DNA of 64,000 nt from Ferrovibrio sp. (GTDB taxonomy: Bacteria; Pseudomonadota; Alphaproteobacteria; Ferrovibrionales; Ferrovibrionaceae), in the NCBI RefSeq assembly GCF_029255545.1, contig NZ_JANLJJ010000009.1, forward strand, positions 21,287 through 85,286. The letters run 5' to 3'. The position numbers were made by a program, and so were the translations under genes. How positions within the stretch are numbered: the stretch's first letter is position 1; each line of letters opens with the position of its first letter. The notes beneath the pieces are model-generated. The model was given only the letters and a program-made list of their open reading frames with translations, was not told the origin of the DNA and made no database searches. Positions 51,423 to 59,565 of this stretch are shown piece after piece.

Positions 51423-53027
51423 TCAGAAACCGGCGGCGGCACCATCGCTGCGCGGATCGGTGGCGCCTTCCAGCACGCCATCCGCATACTGCACGATGGC
51501 GCCGGCATGGCCCATGGTGCCGGTGAAGGGCCCCAGCAGTTCCACATCATGGCCGGCGGCTTTCAGCGCTGCCACCAGGGCCGGATCAAAACGGCTCTCC
51601 AGTTTCAGCGTCACGCTGTTTTCGCCCCAGGTCTTGCCCAGCAGCCAGCGCGGCGCGGTGATCGCCGCCTGCAGCCCCTGGCCAAACATGCCGTAGCGCG
51701 TGAAGACGGCCGACTGGGTCTGCGGCTGGCCCTCGCCGCCCATGGTGCCGTAGACCATGACGCGACCATCGGCAAACCGCGCCAGCGCCGGATTGAGCGT
51801 GTGAAAGGGCATGCGGCCGGGGACGAGCCTGCGCGGACCCGCCGGTTGTCCATCTTGGCCATCGAGCACGAAACTGGAGCCGCGATTCTGCCAGTTGATG
51901 CCGGTTTCCTCCAGCACGCAGCCGGAGCCGAATTCAAAATAGATCGACTGGATGAAACTGACCGCGACGCCATTGCCGTCGATGGCGCCCATCCAGGTGG
52001 TGTCGCCTGCGGAAGCCGGCTGCGGCCAGGGCAGAGCCTGTTTGCGGTCGATGCGGGCGGCCAGTTCATCCAATTTCGCCGGCTGCAGATAAAGCTCCGG
52101 CGCTTCGGGCATGCTGGCCGGATCGCCGACGATGCGGTCGCGCACGAGGAAGGCCTGCTTGGTGGCCTCCACCAGGCCGTGGATGTGATCGAAGCCTTCC
52201 GCCGCGCGCACACCCAGGCGGTCGAACAAGGCCAGGATCATCAGCGAGGCCAGCCCCTGCGTGGGCGGCGGGAAGTTGAAGAGCTTCGCCGACGCGATAT
52301 CGACGCTGAGCGGCGCAACGCGGCGGGCCTGGTGGCGGGCGAGGTCCCCGGCTGATACCGGACTGCCGATGCGGGCCAGATCGGCCGCGATTTTCCTGGC
52401 CAGATCGCCGCGATAGAAATCCTCCGCGCCCTTCGCGCCGATGGCCTTCAGCGTGGCACCCAGCGCTGGCAGTTTCATCAGAGAACGCTCGGCCGGCGGT
52501 GCTCCAGCGGGCAGGAAACGCGCGGCGAAGCCGGGCACGTCTTTCAGTTCGGGCAGCTTGTCGCGGGTGAGGTCATGCTGGCTCTGCGTCACCGCGAAGC
52601 CGTTTTCGGCATGCCAGACGGCATCCTGCACCAGACGCGACAGCGGCAGGCTGCCGCCCAGCTCGGCGCTGAATTTCAGCGCCTCGCCCCAGCCGCTGAC
52701 CGTGGCGGCCACGGTGTTGGCCGCCAGCGGGCCGCGCCAGGGGATGCTGCCCAGGCCGTTGGATTTATACAGCTCTGGCGTTGCCTTTGCTGCGGCACGG
52801 CCACAGGCCTCGATGGCGATCACGTCACGGCCGGGCACGGCGATCAGCCAGAAACCGTCGCCGCCGATGCCGGTCATATGCGGATAGACCACGGTGAGGC
52901 ATGCGGCCATCGCCACGGTGGCCTCGATGGCGTTGCCGCCCTCGCGCAACACGGCAAGGCCGGCCTCGGCAGCCAGATGATGGGGAGCGGTGACCATGCC
53001 CCGGCGGGCGCGCGGTGTGTTCAGCAT
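51423..53027 (-). CDS. Gamma-glutamyltransferase family protein
   Basis: A 534-residue GGT-like Ntn hydrolase. The family N-terminal block MVTAPHHLAAEAGLAVLREGGNAIEA is present. The autoprocessing site and nucleophile Thr appear as GDTTWMGAIDGNGVAVSF, and the C-terminal GTMGGEGQPQTQSAVF is the substrate loop. No clear signal peptide is visible, so it would be cytoplasmic or exported by another means. Its start is 38 bp downstream of the TRAP large permease, so it is likely the last gene of that operon. It would process a gamma-glutamyl compound. Confidence 0.88.
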   Translation of the reverse strand: MLNTPRARRGMVTAPHHLAAEAGLAVLREGGNAIEATVAMAACLTVVYPHMTGIGGDGFWLIAVPGRDVIAIEACGRAAAKATPELYKSNGLGSIPWRGPLAANTVAATVSGWGEALKFSAELGGSLPLSRLVQDAVWHAENGFAVTQSQHDLTRDKLPELKDVPGFAARFLPAGAPPAERSLMKLPALGATLKAIGAKGAEDFYRGDLARKIAADLARIGSPVSAGDLARHQARRVAPLSVDIASAKLFNFPPPTQGLASLMILALFDRLGVRAAEGFDHIHGLVEATKQAFLVRDRIVGDPASMPEAPELYLQPAKLDELAARIDRKQALPWPQPASAGDTTWMGAIDGNGVAVSFIQSIYFEFGSGCVLEETGINWQNRGSSFVLDGQDGQPAGPRRLVPGRMPFHTLNPALARFADGRVMVYGTMGGEGQPQTQSAVFTRYGMFGQGLQAAITAPRWLLGKTWGENSVTLKLESRFDPALVAALKAAGHDVELLGPFTGTMGHAGAIVQYADGVLEGATDPRSDGAAAGF

Positions 53028-53065
53028 GGGCCCTGTTTACGGCATGGAGAGCTCTGATGCCACCG

Positions 53066-54397
53066 TTACCACCCAATGGCGCGGGGCAGCCAGGTGGCAA
53101 TCGAAGGCGTGTAGAACAGGATCACCACGGCCAGAATCTGCAGCGCGATGAACGGCACCACGCCCTTGTAGATGTCCAGCGTGGTGACCTGCGGCGGCGC
53201 CACGCCGCGCAAGTAGAACAGCGCCCAGCCGAACGGCGGCGTGAGGAACGAAGTCTGCATGTTGAGCGCGATCAGGGTGGCGACCCAGACCAGGTCAATA
53301 TTGGCGGCCTGCAGGATCGGCAGGAACAGCGGCACGACGATGTAGCTGATCTCGATCCACTCGATGAAGAACCCGAGGATGAAGATCAGGATCATCATGA
53401 ACCACAGCACGCCGTCGATGCCGCCGGGCACCAGCCTGAAGAAGTCATGCACCAACTGCTCGCCCTGCAGGCCACGGAAGGCCAGCGCGAAGACCTGGGC
53501 GCAGATCAGGATGAACATCATCGAGGCGGTGATCCGCCCGGTGGCGTGAACGGCTTCCTTCAGCATGCCCCAGTTCAACCGGCCGGCGATGGCGGCAACG
53601 ACAATGGAGCCCAGCGCGCCCATCGAGGCCGCTTCGGTCGGTGCGGCGATGCCGCCGATGATCGACCCCAGCACGGCCAGCACCAGGGCGATGGGTGGCA
53701 GGCCGACCTTGAAGGTCTTGCGCAGCAAGTCCTGCCGGCTCATGGCGAAGCGTTCTTCCTGCGGGATCGGCGGCACCTTGTCGGGCCGGACCATGCCCAT
53801 GACGATCAGGTAGAGGCAGAGGATGCCGGCCAGCAGCAGGCCGGGCATCAGCGCGGCCGCGAACAGGGTGCCGACCGACTGGCCAAGGATATCGGCCAGC
53901 AGGATGATCAGCGTGCTGGGCGGGATGATCTGGCCCAGCGTGCCCGAAGCGCAGATGGTGCCGCAGGCGATGCCTTTGTCGTAGCCACGCCGCAGCAAAG
54001 TGGGCAGCGTGAGCAGGCCGAGCGTGACGATGGTGGCGCCGACGATGCCGGTGGTGGCGCCCATCAGCACGCCGACCAGCACGATGCCGATGCCCATGCC
54101 GCCGCGCAGTCCGCCGGAGAGATGCCCGATCACCTCCATCAGTTCATCGGCGATGCGGGATTTCTCCAGCATCATGCCCATGAAGACGAATAGCGGGATG
54201 GCGATCAGCGTGTAATTGGCGGTGACGCCGTAGATGCGGGCCGGCAGCAGGTTGAACAGCAACGAGCCGAAGCCGAGCCAGCCGAAGAAAAAGCCGCTGA
54301 TGGCGAGCGTGAGCGCAACCGGGATACCGAGCGCGAGCAGGACAAAGAAGGAGGCGATGCAGGACAGCGCCAGGATTTCATTCAGCGGCATGTTCAA
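53066..54397 (-). CDS. TRAP transporter large permease (DctM-like)
   Basis: A 443-residue inner-membrane subunit with about twelve helices that moves substrate across the membrane using an Na+ gradient. Family blocks are VALTLAISGFFFGW, LFVFMGMMLEKSRIADELMEVIG, GGMGIGIVLVGVLMGATTGIVGATIVT, ACGTICASGTLGQIIPPS and EWIEISYIVVPLFLPILQAANIDLVW. It overlaps the small permease gene by 20 bp and is followed by the GGT gene. The protein is of the separate (not fused) DctQ/DctM type. Confidence 0.95.
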   Translation of the reverse strand: MNMPLNEILALSCIASFFVLLALGIPVALTLAISGFFFGWLGFGSLLFNLLPARIYGVTANYTLIAIPLFVFMGMMLEKSRIADELMEVIGHLSGGLRGGMGIGIVLVGVLMGATTGIVGATIVTLGLLTLPTLLRRGYDKGIACGTICASGTLGQIIPPSTLIILLADILGQSVGTLFAAALMPGLLLAGILCLYLIVMGMVRPDKVPPIPQEERFAMSRQDLLRKTFKVGLPPIALVLAVLGSIIGGIAAPTEAASMGALGSIVVAAIAGRLNWGMLKEAVHATGRITASMMFILICAQVFALAFRGLQGEQLVHDFFRLVPGGIDGVLWFMMILIFILGFFIEWIEISYIVVPLFLPILQAANIDLVWVATLIALNMQTSFLTPPFGWALFYLRGVAPPQVTTLDIYKGVVPFIALQILAVVILFYTPSIATWLPRAIGW

Positions 54398-54938
54398 GCG
54401 GGCGATCGGGTTGGGATTCGGGCGAAGCGGGGCCGCCGAAGACGGGAATCAGGGCGCGCAGGGTGGCGGCCAGACTCTGGATGAGCAGCAGCAGGAAGCC
54501 GAGCGGGATCATCGCTTTCAGCAGGAAGCGGTAGGGCAGTCCGCCGGGATCGGGAGACGTCTCGCCGATCGCGTAGGACTGCATCACATAGCCCAGGCTG
54601 AGCTTGATGATGATGGCCGCGAAGGCGACGGCGACGAGGCAGGACACGACCTCAAGGCCCTGTTTCAGGCACGGCGGAAAACGGCCATAGAGGATGTCCA
54701 CCCGCACATGGCCCTCATGCTTGATCGCATAGGCCATGCAGAGCAGCGAAACCGGCGCCATCAGATGCCATTCCAGCTCCTGCATCGCTACCGATCCGGT
54801 ATGGAACAGGTATCGCAGCAGGACATTGAAGGCCATGACGAGGACCAGCGCGAAGCCGGTCCAGGATGCGAGGCGTCCCGCCTGCTCGACTACGAGATCA
54901 AGCAGGCGGGCGCCGGACTCCAGACGCGCTGTAATCAT
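54378..54938 (-). CDS. TRAP transporter small permease (DctQ-like)
   Basis: A 186-residue inner-membrane protein with four helices. It carries the family's WTGFALVLVMAFNVLLRYLF with the conserved Arg, and the HLMAPVSLLCMAYAIKHEGHVRVDILYGRFP block typical of DctQ. It is 12 bp downstream of the substrate-binding protein and overlaps dctM by 20 bp. It forms the membrane complex with DctM. Confidence 0.92.
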   Translation of the reverse strand: MITARLESGARLLDLVVEQAGRLASWTGFALVLVMAFNVLLRYLFHTGSVAMQELEWHLMAPVSLLCMAYAIKHEGHVRVDILYGRFPPCLKQGLEVVSCLVAVAFAAIIIKLSLGYVMQSYAIGETSPDPGGLPYRFLLKAMIPLGFLLLLIQSLAATLRALIPVFGGPASPESQPDRPLEHAAE

Positions 54939-54950
54939 GAAAAGTGGCGA

Positions 54951-56060
54951 TCAGGCCTTGGTCATCTGGCCGCGAATCTGGGTCTGGTAGACAGACTCAG
55001 AGATGCCGGCCCATTTGTCGTGGTTGGCCTTGAAGGCCATGAAGGCATCGTGGACTTTCCTGATCGACGAGTCCTTGGCGGCGCCGTCGTTCAGCACGGC
55101 CTCGGTCACCTCTTTCAGCTTGGCGACGATCTGGGGCGGCAGCGGCTGCGCCGTGACGCCCTGGTTCTTCACCAGATCGTCGAGCGCCTCGGCATTGGTC
55201 GCCTCGCACCAGGTGTGGCTGATCGTGTTGCAGGCGGCGGCGGCGGCACGCACGATCTCCTGCAGATCGCTGGGGAGCGAGGCCCAGGCCTTTTTGTTGA
55301 CGATCAGCTCGGTGACGTTGGAGGGCTCGTGCCAGCCGGTGGTGTAGTAGAATTTCGCCGCCTTATGCAGGCCGAGGCGACGGTCCTGATAGGGACCAAC
55401 GAATTCGGCGGCATCGATCACGCCGCGTTCCAGTGCGGGGAAGATTTCGCCGCCGGGCAGCAACTTCACGTCGACGCCAAGCTGGGCATAGACCTTGCCG
55501 GCCAGACCAGGGATACGCATCTTCAGGCCCTTGTAATCCTCAACGCCGGTGATCGGCTTGCGATACCAGCCGGTCATCTGCACGCCGGTATTGCCCATCG
55601 CCATCGGCACCAGGTCAAACGGCGCATACAGCTCTTCCCATAGCTTCTGGCCGCCGCCGTGATAGAGCCATGCGGTCATGCCCTGGAAATTCAGCCCGAA
55701 CGGCACGGTGGTGAAATACTGGGCGGCAGGCACCTTGCCGGCCCAGAAATAGCTGTTGGCGGCATTCATCTCGACGATGCCTTTCGACACCGCATCAAAG
55801 CCTTCCAGCGCCGGAATCAGTTCGCCGGCGGCGAAATGCTGGATCACCAGCCGGCCGCCCGACATCTTCTTCACCATCTCGCAGAAGTCAGTCGGACTGC
55901 CCGGGCCGGCGACGTAGAAAGGCGAGCCGGGGCCATAGGCGTTGGTCATTTTCCACTGGAAGCTCTTGCCCTGCGCGGTGGCGATATTCGGTTTGGCGAA
56001 GGTGGCGGCCGCGGCGGCGCCGCCGAGCAGGCCGGCTTTCACGAAGGAACGGCGTTTCAT
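54951..56060 (-). CDS. TRAP transporter substrate-binding protein (TakP-like)
   Basis: A 369-residue periplasmic binding protein with a probable Tat signal (KRRSFVKAGLLGGAAAAATFAKP). The DctP fold is seen in KMRIPGLAGKVYAQLGVDVKLLPGGEIFPALERGVIDAAEFVGPYQDRRLGL, including the Arg that grips a carboxylate. This block is close to TakP of Rhodobacter, an alpha-keto acid binder, so a keto acid such as pyruvate is the best guess. First gene of the TRAP operon. Confidence 0.92.
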   Translation of the reverse strand: MKRRSFVKAGLLGGAAAAATFAKPNIATAQGKSFQWKMTNAYGPGSPFYVAGPGSPTDFCEMVKKMSGGRLVIQHFAAGELIPALEGFDAVSKGIVEMNAANSYFWAGKVPAAQYFTTVPFGLNFQGMTAWLYHGGGQKLWEELYAPFDLVPMAMGNTGVQMTGWYRKPITGVEDYKGLKMRIPGLAGKVYAQLGVDVKLLPGGEIFPALERGVIDAAEFVGPYQDRRLGLHKAAKFYYTTGWHEPSNVTELIVNKKAWASLPSDLQEIVRAAAAACNTISHTWCEATNAEALDDLVKNQGVTAQPLPPQIVAKLKEVTEAVLNDGAAKDSSIRKVHDAFMAFKANHDKWAGISESVYQTQIRGQMTKA

Positions 56061-56189
56061 GGCATGCCTCTTTTCTTGCTGCGTTTTGAGTCCGGGGAAG
56101 ACCTATTCGTGTATGCAATCGATATGCCATGGTCGCGCGCCGCTGCCTGAATTGGTACGGCGTTGTTTTTGTGCCGCCTTCAGGAAATC

Positions 56190-56226
56190 GGCGAACCAAT
56201 TCGCCCTGCCGCGAAGACGCGGCAGG
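56190..56226. other. Two adjacent stem-loops in the TRAP-GNAT gap
   Basis: GGCGAA / TTCGCC (56190-56205, loop CCAA) and CCTGCCGCG / CGCGGCAGG (56205-56226, 9-bp stem, loop AAGA) are perfect inverted repeats. Neither has a U-tract. They lie in the 234-bp gap between the GNAT gene's end and the TRAP operon's start on the same strand, and could be a transcript end for the GNAT gene or an operator for the TRAP genes. Confidence 0.45.
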
Positions 56227-56294
56227 CGGGGCATGCTGAATATCGCGGCAGTCACACGCATGAAGACTGCTGATTTCTGCGGCAGAAATTCCGG

Positions 56295-56807
56295 TCAGTC
56301 GTGACGGCGCGACATGTAGACGACCGGCAGGTCTTCACGGCCTGCCGGCATCACCCCACGGCTTTCGGCGCGATAACCAAGCCGCTCATACAATGGCACG
56401 GCATTGATGTTGGCGCGCACATAGAGATGCGGATAGCCGGCCTGCGCCGCCGCCGCTTCCGCCGCCCGCACCAGCGCGCTGGCCAGTCCACGCCGCGCCC
56501 AGCCGGGATGCACGAAGACCTTGCGGATGCGCGCGGTCTGCGGCCGCTCGGGGAATTCCAGCCAGCCGGCGGTGGCGACCAGGCCCTCATGCGGATGGCG
56601 CGCCAGGATCAGATGCGAACGCGCCAGATCCTCGGCATAGTCATTGGCCACGATCAGCGCCTCATGGGCGGCGATCTGCGCCGGCGTGTGGTGTCCGGCC
56701 GCCAATGCCCGAAAAGCCAGTGCATGCAGCATGCGCACGGCATCGGCGTCTCCGGGCTGATACGGCGTTAGGCAGATATTGTCTGGCAGTCGCACGCTGT
56801 GGGGCAT
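56295..56807 (-). CDS. GNAT-family N-acetyltransferase
   Basis: A 170-residue acetyltransferase. The acetyl-CoA motif A is RKVFVHPGWARRGLASALVRAAEA, matching V-x-P-x-x-R/Q-x-x-G-x-G/A. The preceding strand contains VATAGWLEF and the C-terminal strand is NAVPLYERLGYRAESR. The substrate cannot be predicted. The frame is open further upstream; starts at 56807 or 56864 both fit and no clear ribosome-binding site distinguishes them. Confidence 0.88.
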   Translation of the reverse strand: MPHSVRLPDNICLTPYQPGDADAVRMLHALAFRALAAGHHTPAQIAAHEALIVANDYAEDLARSHLILARHPHEGLVATAGWLEFPERPQTARIRKVFVHPGWARRGLASALVRAAEAAAAQAGYPHLYVRANINAVPLYERLGYRAESRGVMPAGREDLPVVYMSRRHD

Positions 56808-56884
56808 CCCAACAGGGTAGGAATCCGTAGACGGAGTGGTCAAGCCGCCGCGAAGCTGCCGCATTTCTTTGTCTGGATCGCCGC

Positions 56885-57691
56885 ATGAAACATGCGCCAT
56901 CCAGGTCTGTATTGGGCTTACCCGCGCTGGCCGTACTGATCCTGCTGGCGGCCTGCGGCGGCCGGATCGGGCAGGACGAGATCCTGCTGCCATCCCGGGC
57001 CGCCCAGGCCGAGGACTGGAGCCGCTTCCTGCCCGCGCTCTACCCCGGTTTAAGCGCCTGCCTGGCCACGCCTCCGGCCCAGCCCGCCTATGCCACCGAG
57101 GTGACGCCGCAGAATCGCGGCATGCTGCTGGTGCGCATGACCGGCACCAATGGCGCGCACTATGAATGCAGCGTCGGCACAGGCGGCAATCCGGCGCCGC
57201 AGCTCACCCCGACCGATGCCCAGCCGCCGCGCGGCCCGCTTTTCACGCCGGCCACCATGGCCGAGCCCTTCCTGCGCTGCGGCACGCCGGATCCGGTGCT
57301 GACCCGCACAGGCAAACTGCTCGGCTGGCTGACCTATCTGAAAGCCGATTGCCCGCCGGCCGAGGCGCCGGCAGTGCAGGAAAGCTGGCGCGCGGCCGGC
57401 AACGAACCGTTCTGGAGCCTGCAGATCCGCCCCGACGGCCTCCTGTTCGACCGGCTGGGCGAATTGCCGCTTGCCTATCCGGCCCAGGCGCCGGTACAGG
57501 ACGGCAACCAGCGGCGCTGGGTGGTCGATGCCACCGATGGCGAGGCCCGCGACCGGCTGGAGATCGTCATCAGTGACGGCCCCTGCGGCGACAGCATGGC
57601 CGACCGGCGCTATGATTACCGCGCCGAGGTGATCTTCCACGGTCAGTCGCTGCGCGGTTGCGCCGAAAAGGACGTGCCGATCCCGCGCTAG
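56885..57691 (+). CDS. COG3650-type lipoprotein
   Basis: A 268-residue predicted lipoprotein. The lipobox LLAAC puts the modified Cys at residue 24 after a hydrophobic stretch (LALAVLIL-type). The last 110 residues resemble the COG3650 membrane protein domain: WRAAGNEPFWSLQI, YDYRAEVIFHG and LRGCAEKD, with Cys residues (DGPCGD and GCAE) possibly paired. Such lipoproteins are widespread in alphaproteobacteria and of unknown function. It lies 28 bp upstream of the pseudouridine synthase. Confidence 0.82.
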   Translation: MKHAPSRSVLGLPALAVLILLAACGGRIGQDEILLPSRAAQAEDWSRFLPALYPGLSACLATPPAQPAYATEVTPQNRGMLLVRMTGTNGAHYECSVGTGGNPAPQLTPTDAQPPRGPLFTPATMAEPFLRCGTPDPVLTRTGKLLGWLTYLKADCPPAEAPAVQESWRAAGNEPFWSLQIRPDGLLFDRLGELPLAYPAQAPVQDGNQRRWVVDATDGEARDRLEIVISDGPCGDSMADRRYDYRAEVIFHGQSLRGCAEKDVPIPR

Positions 57692-57719
57692 GGCTTTCAG
57701 GCTTGACGGAGGGCGACGG

Positions 57720-58484
57720 ATGCCGAAGGTGTCGGGCATGAGATCAATCCTCACCGCCGCCCAGATCGAGGCCCGCCTGCTGTATCGCGACGGGCTGATG
57801 CTGGTGCTCGACAAGCCGGCCGGCCTGCCCGTGCATGCCGGCCCGGGCGGCGGCGACAATCTGGAACGTTATTTCACCTTCCTGCGTTTCGGCCTGCCAC
57901 GCCCGCCGGCCCTGGCGCACCGGCTGGACCGCGACACATCAGGTTGCCTCGTGCTGGGCCGGCACCCCAAGGCTTTGCGCAAGCTGGGCAAGCTGTTCCA
58001 GGAAGGCAAGATCGAGAAGGTATACTGGGCGGTGACGCGCGGCCGGCCGGACCACGCCGAAGGCCGCGTGGATGCACCGCTGAAGAAACTCACCACGCGC
58101 AATGGCGGCTGGCACATGGCGATCGCCGAGGACGGCCAGCATGCCGTGACCGATTACCGCGTGCTGGGCGGCAACGGCGAGATGAGCTGGATCGAGTGCC
58201 GGCCGCGCACCGGCCGCACGCACCAGATCCGCGTACATCTGGCATCCCTGGGCTGCCCGATCCTGGGCGATACGCAATACGGCGAGGCATCGGGCCAGCC
58301 GCTGCACCTGCACAGCCGCGGCATCACCCTGCCGCTGTATCCCTCGCGCGCGCCGGTCAGCATCAGCGCGCCACCGCCGGTCCACATGCTGACCGCGCTG
58401 ACCGCCTGCGGCTATTCAGCCCCTGAGCACGAGCCGCAGGGCAAAACCGACACCGGCAACGGCCAGCACGCCGCCGGCCCATAA
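57720..58484 (+). CDS. RluA-family pseudouridine synthase
   Basis: A 254-residue pseudouridine synthase for rRNA or tRNA. The catalytic Asp is in AHRLDRDTSGCLVLGR, the RluA/RsuA signature. A conserved CRPRTGRTHQIRVHLASLGCPILGD follows, and LHLHSRGITLPL closes the fold. The ATG at 57720 has a GGAGGG site. The 3' end overlaps the DUF2474 gene of the oxidase operon by 69 bp, so the C-terminal tail (PQGKTDTGNGQHAAGP) is likely disordered. Confidence 0.92.
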   Translation: MPKVSGMRSILTAAQIEARLLYRDGLMLVLDKPAGLPVHAGPGGGDNLERYFTFLRFGLPRPPALAHRLDRDTSGCLVLGRHPKALRKLGKLFQEGKIEKVYWAVTRGRPDHAEGRVDAPLKKLTTRNGGWHMAIAEDGQHAVTDYRVLGGNGEMSWIECRPRTGRTHQIRVHLASLGCPILGDTQYGEASGQPLHLHSRGITLPLYPSRAPVSISAPPPVHMLTALTACGYSAPEHEPQGKTDTGNGQHAAGP

Positions 58485-58562
58485 GGCGGCAAACCACAGC
58501 AGCCGGCGCCATAGCGGAGAAGCCGGTTCTTCAGTGATACGGCCCTCAATGGTAGTGCGCAT
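58416..58562 (-). CDS. DUF2474 / CydX-like small protein of the bd oxidase
   Basis: A 48-residue protein, too short for most gene callers. It has a charged N terminus (MRTTIEGRITEEPASPLWRR) followed by one transmembrane helix (LLWFAALWAGGVLAVAGVGFALRLV), the DUF2474 pattern found directly downstream of cydAB in the cyanide-insensitive oxidase branch. It overlaps the cydB end by 17 bp. By analogy with CydX it may stabilise the oxidase. Its 3' part overlaps the RluA-family gene on the other strand. Confidence 0.78.
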   Translation of the reverse strand: MRTTIEGRITEEPASPLWRRLLWFAALWAGGVLAVAGVGFALRLVLRG

Positions 58563-59553
58563 GGCGATCGACCTTGCCGCGGAAGACCCAGTAGGCATAA
58601 CCAGTATAGGCCAGGATGATCGGCAGCAGCACCACGGCGCCGACCAGCAGGAAACCCAGCGAGGCATCGGGTGCCGCCGCGTCCCAGATGGTGATGGACG
58701 GCGGCACCATCAGTGGCCAGAAGCTGATGCCCAGTCCGATATACGACAGCACGAACAGCGCCAGCGCGGCAAGGAACGGTTGCGCCGGGCGTTTGTAGTC
58801 ATGCAGGCCACGCCACAGAATGCCCGCCATGAGCAGCACCAGCAGCGGCATTGGCGCGGTGAGCGCGATATTGGGCCAGGCAAACCAGCGGCCGAGGAAT
58901 TGCGGATCGAGCAGCGGCGTCCACAGGCTGACCAGACCGATCAGCACGACCAATAAAACACTTAAGCGCCGCGCCAGCAGATAGCCGCGGTCCTGGATGC
59001 CGCCTTCGGTCTTGATGATCAGCCAGCAGGCGCCCAGCAGAGCATAGCCCACCACCAGCGCCACGCCGGTGAGGATGCTGAAGGGCGTGAGCCAGTCCCA
59101 CCAGCCGCCGGCATAGGCGCGATCCGCCACGCGGATGCCCTGGATCAGGCCGCCCAGCGCGATGCCCTGCATCAGGGTCGCGGCCAGCGAACCGAGCGCG
59201 AAGCTCCAGTCCCACACGCCCTTCCAGCGCCGCGTGCGCCAGCGGAATTCAAAGGCCACGCCACGGAAGATCAGGCCGAGCAGCATGATGGTGATCGGGG
59301 CATAGAGCGCGGGCAGCACGATGGCATAGGCCAGCGGAAACGCCGCCAGCAGGCCGCCGCCACCGAGGATCAGCCAGGTTTCGTTGCCGTCCCACACCGG
59401 CGCCACCGTGTTCATCAGCGTGTCGCGCTCCTTTTCCTGCTTGAACAGCGGGAACAGGATGCCGATGCCGAGGTCGAAGCCATCCAGGATCACATAAGCC
59501 AGCACAGCGAAGGCGATCAATCCGGCCCAGATGAGAGGAAGATCGAGGGTCAT
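58546..59553 (-). CDS. cydB: Cytochrome bd ubiquinol oxidase subunit II
   Basis: A 335-residue inner-membrane subunit. It opens with LPLIWAGLIAFAVLAYVILDGFDLGIGILFP, the family signature, and follows with VAPVWDGNETWLILGGGGLLAAFPLAYA, then RGVAFEFRWR. Together with CydA it forms the quinol oxidase that reduces oxygen to water without pumping protons. Sequence features and the DUF2474 neighbour point to the cyanide-insensitive (CioAB) branch. It lies 12 bp downstream of cydA. Confidence 0.96.
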   Translation of the reverse strand: MTLDLPLIWAGLIAFAVLAYVILDGFDLGIGILFPLFKQEKERDTLMNTVAPVWDGNETWLILGGGGLLAAFPLAYAIVLPALYAPITIMLLGLIFRGVAFEFRWRTRRWKGVWDWSFALGSLAATLMQGIALGGLIQGIRVADRAYAGGWWDWLTPFSILTGVALVVGYALLGACWLIIKTEGGIQDRGYLLARRLSVLLVVLIGLVSLWTPLLDPQFLGRWFAWPNIALTAPMPLLVLLMAGILWRGLHDYKRPAQPFLAALALFVLSYIGLGISFWPLMVPPSITIWDAAAPDASLGFLLVGAVVLLPIILAYTGYAYWVFRGKVDRHAHYH

Positions 59554-59565
59554 GACGGCTTCCTC

